A stretch of 64,000 bases of DNA from an uncultured Clostridia bacterium (GTDB lineage Bacteria > Bacillota > Clostridia > TANB77 > CAG-465), in assembly GCA_944388585.1 (NCBI GenBank), contig CALXJI010000001.1, positions 1-64,000 on the forward strand, written 5' to 3'. Position numbers and translations under genes: made by a program. Positions 61,490-64,000 of this stretch are shown here, piece by piece. The notes beneath the pieces were generated by a model, which was not told where the DNA came from, ran no database searches, and saw nothing but the letters and a program-made list of their open reading frames with translations. Within the stretch, counting starts at the first letter, position 1; every line of letters begins with the position of its first letter.

Positions 61490-62395
61490 ATGGAAGATAT
61501 AATTGCAAAAGTAATAAAGATAGATTTAGATATATATTATTTAAGTATTGAGCATAAAAATGAAATCATTCAATCAAAACTTAGAGGTAATTTAAAAAAA
61601 AGTAAAAATATATTAGTTGGTGATATTGTAAAAGTAGAAAAAATCGGACAAGATTATATGATAAAAGATATAATGAATAGGAAAAATTCTCTTATAAGAC
61701 CACCTGTAAGTAATATTGATCAAATGATTATAGTTGTATCTGTTGGAGCACCGTTGCCAGATTATACACTTTTAGATAAGCAATTAGTATTATGTATATC
61801 TAAAAATATAAAGCCAATAATTTGTGTAAATAAAATAGATCTTATAGATGAAGATAAAACAGTAAAAAATGATATAGAATATATAAATAATATTTATTCA
61901 AAAATTGGTGTAGATATTGTTTACGTTAGTGCTAAAAATGGCAATGGAATAAATGATCTAAAGAAACTATTAAATGGTAAAACCTCTGCTTTTTCGGGAA
62001 GTAGTGGCGTTGGAAAATCATCTATTACTAAAAATATAATAAATAATATAGATTTTGTTGAAATAGGAGAAATAGGAAAAAAGACAAAAAGAGGAAAACA
62101 TACTACAAAATCTGTTAAATTATATACAATAGATAAAGATACATACATTTTAGATACTCCTGGATTTTCTAGTTATGAATTATATGATATAGAATACAGA
62201 GATTTAAGAAAATATTATCCTGAATTTTTAAATTATAGTTGTAATTATGATGACTGTATGCATGTCTTAGAAAGTATAGATGTATGTGCTATAAAGCAAA
62301 ATGTAGAAAAGAAAAATATAGATAAAGGAAGATATGAAAGGTATGTGTATATTTATCAAAAATTAAAGGAACAATATGATAGAAGATATAAATAG
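61490..62395 (+). CDS. rsgA: Ribosome biogenesis GTPase RsgA
   Basis: This 301-residue circularly permuted GTPase matures the 30S subunit. An N-terminal OB domain (residues 1-70) is followed by G4 CVNKIDLI, then G1 SGSSGVGKSS and G3 DTPGFSSYEL, and a C-terminal zinc segment CNYDDCMHVLESIDVC. All residues needed for GTPase activity are present. AAGGAG lies before ATG. It is the standard gene before rpe in this cluster. Confidence 0.95.
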   Translation: MEDIIAKVIKIDLDIYYLSIEHKNEIIQSKLRGNLKKSKNILVGDIVKVEKIGQDYMIKDIMNRKNSLIRPPVSNIDQMIIVVSVGAPLPDYTLLDKQLVLCISKNIKPIICVNKIDLIDEDKTVKNDIEYINNIYSKIGVDIVYVSAKNGNGINDLKKLLNGKTSAFSGSSGVGKSSITKNIINNIDFVEIGEIGKKTKRGKHTTKSVKLYTIDKDTYILDTPGFSSYELYDIEYRDLRKYYPEFLNYSCNYDDCMHVLESIDVCAIKQNVEKKNIDKGRYERYVYIYQKLKEQYDRRYK

Positions 62396-62416
62396 GTTTA
62401 ATAACCTATTTTTTTA
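62391..62416 (+). terminator. Terminator after rsgA
   Basis: AATAGGTT pairs with AACCTATT (loop TAAT) and is followed by TTTTTTT. Confidence 0.85.
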
Positions 62417-62435
62417 TTTAAATATAAAATTTTTC

Positions 62436-62464
62436 TTGAATTATTAGAATAAGTATAGTAATAT
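62436..62464 (+). promoter_or_regulatory. Promoter of the recurring TAG-type form (5 of 5)
   Basis: TTGAAT, a 17-bp spacer ending in TAG and TAATAT lie 30 nt before ATG 62495. Confidence 0.65.
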
Positions 62465-62494
62465 TAAAATAGCGTTGTTAAACGAGGTGATATA

Positions 62495-63841
62495 ATGAGT
62501 AATTTATCTATATCTATTTTAAATGTAGAAAATATATCATGCTTTTTAGATAAATTAAAAGAATATGAGCAAAAGTTATCTAATATAAAAACGGATGAAT
62601 TATTTAATATTACTATTCATTTTGATGTTATGGATAATGTATTTGTACCAAATACTGGAATAGATATTGAAAAAATAAAGATAGTAAAAGATAATGGTTT
62701 TTATGTTGATACTCATCTTATGGTTGCAAAACCTGTAGAAGATGGATATATAGATAAAGCAATAGAAAATGGATGCAGGGACATAACAATACATTATGAA
62801 ATAGAAAATTTTGAATATGCATTAAATTATTTAATTAATAAGAAAAATGAACTTAATGGAGATTTTAAAATAGGTGTTTCAATAAAGCCTAAAACTGAAA
62901 TATCTTGTTTAGAAAAATATATTGAGAAGATAGATAAAGTACTTATTATGTCGGTTGAACCAGGATTTGGTGGTCAAAAATATATAGACTCAGTTACAAA
63001 AAAGGTAGAAGAGCTAAATACTAAATATAAAAATAAATATATTCAAATAGACGGTGGCATAAATGATGAAACTATTATTTATCCAATTAGAAATAATATA
63101 AATAGTATAGTAGTTGGAAGTTATCTTACTAAAAGTATAGATGATTTATTTGATAAAATTTGTATATTAAATATAATAAAGCAAATAGAAAAGCTGCCTA
63201 AAGAGGCAGATATAAATTTTGAGACTAAAATACTTAATACACCAAATATTTTACTTGGAATAAAGGTACCAACACTACGAAAACTTACAAAAGTATGGTA
63301 TAATATAATTTCACAAAAAGCCTTATCATATTTTATAAAATCTAATATACATGATTATAGAAGATTTGCTGTATTTTGCTTGGCATATTGTGTAAATAAG
63401 GATAAAAAAGAAAATATAAAAGCATTTATAGATGAACATATTAAATATTTAAATAGTTGGGATCTTGTAGATGCATGTGCACCTATATGTATAGGTAAGC
63501 AACTTATAAATGAAAGTGAGGATAAAATATATAATATACTTCGCATTTATACAAAATCTGACAATATATTTATAAAAAGAGTAGGTATAGTATCTTTACT
63601 ATACTTAGCTAAGGAAAATAGATATAAAGCTATATTTAAAGTAATAGATGATGTTTTTTATGATGAGTATCATCTTATACAAAAGGCAAATGGCTGGGTT
63701 TTACGTGAGTTATATAAAGTAAATTCTAAAGAGGTATTAAAATATTTAGTAAATAAAAATAATATAAAAAAGATACCTAGTATTTTAAAATCGTATGCTA
63801 TAGAAAAAATGAATATAGATGAAAAGCAAATGTTAAAGTAA
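62495..63841 (+). CDS. rpe: Ribulose-phosphate 3-epimerase fused to an AlkD-like DNA alkylation repair domain
   Basis: This 448-residue protein has two unrelated parts. Residues 1-220 are a complete Rpe TIM barrel: SISIL, IHFDVMDNVFVPN (H42, D44, D47), VDTHLMV, IMSVEPGFGGQKY and QIDGGIN (D186). Rpe interconverts ribulose 5-phosphate and xylulose 5-phosphate in the pentose phosphate path. Residues about 225-448 are an AlkD-type helical-repeat domain (HEAT-like, PF08713-type) with NSWDLVDACAP (W322, D326) and KANGWVLREL (W401), matching the AlkD residues that hold DNA around a damaged base. No stop or start lies between them. GAGGTGAT precedes ATG. It follows rsgA as rpe usually does. The fused activity is not known to me. 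Confidence 0.88.
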   Translation: MSNLSISILNVENISCFLDKLKEYEQKLSNIKTDELFNITIHFDVMDNVFVPNTGIDIEKIKIVKDNGFYVDTHLMVAKPVEDGYIDKAIENGCRDITIHYEIENFEYALNYLINKKNELNGDFKIGVSIKPKTEISCLEKYIEKIDKVLIMSVEPGFGGQKYIDSVTKKVEELNTKYKNKYIQIDGGINDETIIYPIRNNINSIVVGSYLTKSIDDLFDKICILNIIKQIEKLPKEADINFETKILNTPNILLGIKVPTLRKLTKVWYNIISQKALSYFIKSNIHDYRRFAVFCLAYCVNKDKKENIKAFIDEHIKYLNSWDLVDACAPICIGKQLINESEDKIYNILRIYTKSDNIFIKRVGIVSLLYLAKENRYKAIFKVIDDVFYDEYHLIQKANGWVLRELYKVNSKEVLKYLVNKNNIKKIPSILKSYAIEKMNIDEKQMLK

Positions 63842-63853
63842 GGAGAGATTAGT

Positions 63854-64000
63854 ATGAAAAAAATTGCAATTATGACAGCAGGAGGAGATTGTGCAGGATT
63901 AAATAGTGCTATTAAATCAATAGTTATGACTGCAGAAATTCAAGGAATTGAAGTTTTAGGAATTATGGATGGTTACATTGGATTTGTAGAGGGAATATAC
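63854..64000 (+). CDS. pfkA: 6-phosphofructokinase, N-terminal part
   Basis: The window ends 49 codons into this gene. MKKIAIMTAGGDCAGLNSAI and GIEVLGIMDGYIGFVEG match the N-terminus of PfkA-type phosphofructokinases (GGDxxGxNxxI, then the GxxxGFxGL-like turn). The form GGDCAGLN is nearer to the GGDCPGLN group than to the classic GGDAPGMN of ATP-PFKs, so donor (ATP or PPi) is open. AGGAGAG precedes the start 13 nt after the rpe fusion, indicating co-transcription of sugar-phosphate genes. Confidence 0.9.
   Translation, partial: MKKIAIMTAGGDCAGLNSAIKSIVMTAEIQGIEVLGIMDGYIGFVEGIY

Overview
The window is a 64 kb piece of a very AT-rich (roughly a quarter G+C by eye) bacterial chromosome using the standard code (TGA is a stop at many gene ends). 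Gene content points to a spore-forming, anaerobic Clostridia-like member of the Bacillota, probably an uncultured or host-associated lineage. The evidence is sporulation genes (dpaA/spoVFA, yabP, yabQ), a CRP/FNR regulator, an anaerobic-RNR-type ATP-cone protein, a PASTA kinase/PP2C pair, an ABC-F protein, and frequent TTG/GTG starts preceded by GGTGAT-type ribosome binding sites. No rRNA, tRNA, CRISPR array or prophage was seen.

Layout. 1-8.3 kb: end of a NUDIX gene, an SseB-like protein, a CRP/FNR regulator divergent from an ATP-cone protein, a four-gene operon (small membrane protein, TIM-barrel isomerase, HD hydrolase, small membrane protein), an acyl-CoA synthetase on the minus strand, then DUF1836 and CYTH genes. 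8.3-17.1 kb: FAD dehydrogenase, rdgB, a membrane-anchored protein, recJ, rel, an MBL hydrolase and ung. The rel product has lost its hydrolase residues. 17.1-25.3 kb: the queuosine genes queA and tgt flank an ABC exporter whose permease is fused to a CPBP protease, followed by cardiolipin synthase and a patatin-like lipase.

25.3-28.1 kb is the main accessory segment. It holds a broken and an intact RhuM gene, a RhuM remnant, inverted and direct repeats, two copies of one terminator-like hairpin at the edges, and a decayed Rpn/PDDEXK transposase. 28.2-46 kb: dpaA-folD, a transporter, a Lsa-like ABC-F protein with several GNAT genes, a glycosyltransferase 51, ogt, a frameshifted S41 protease, a HIT protein, uvrB, yabP-yabQ-divIC, VanW and a large vWA/MucBP surface protein. 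46-64 kb: an orphan gene behind a consensus promoter, asnB, pyrimidine phosphorylase, ybaK, rsmD, ftsK, then the housekeeping run def-fmt-mazG-rlmN-prpC-pknB-rsgA-rpe-pfkA.

The most unusual items are an in-frame fusion of ribulose-phosphate 3-epimerase to an AlkD-like DNA alkylation repair domain, a Rel protein with a degenerate HD domain, the ABC/CPBP fusion inside the queA-tgt run, and a recurring promoter form (TTGAAW, 17 bp ending in TAG, TAWTAT) ahead of five separate genes. I do not see one multi-gene system that is clearly new. The fusion and the RhuM locus deserve the first check.
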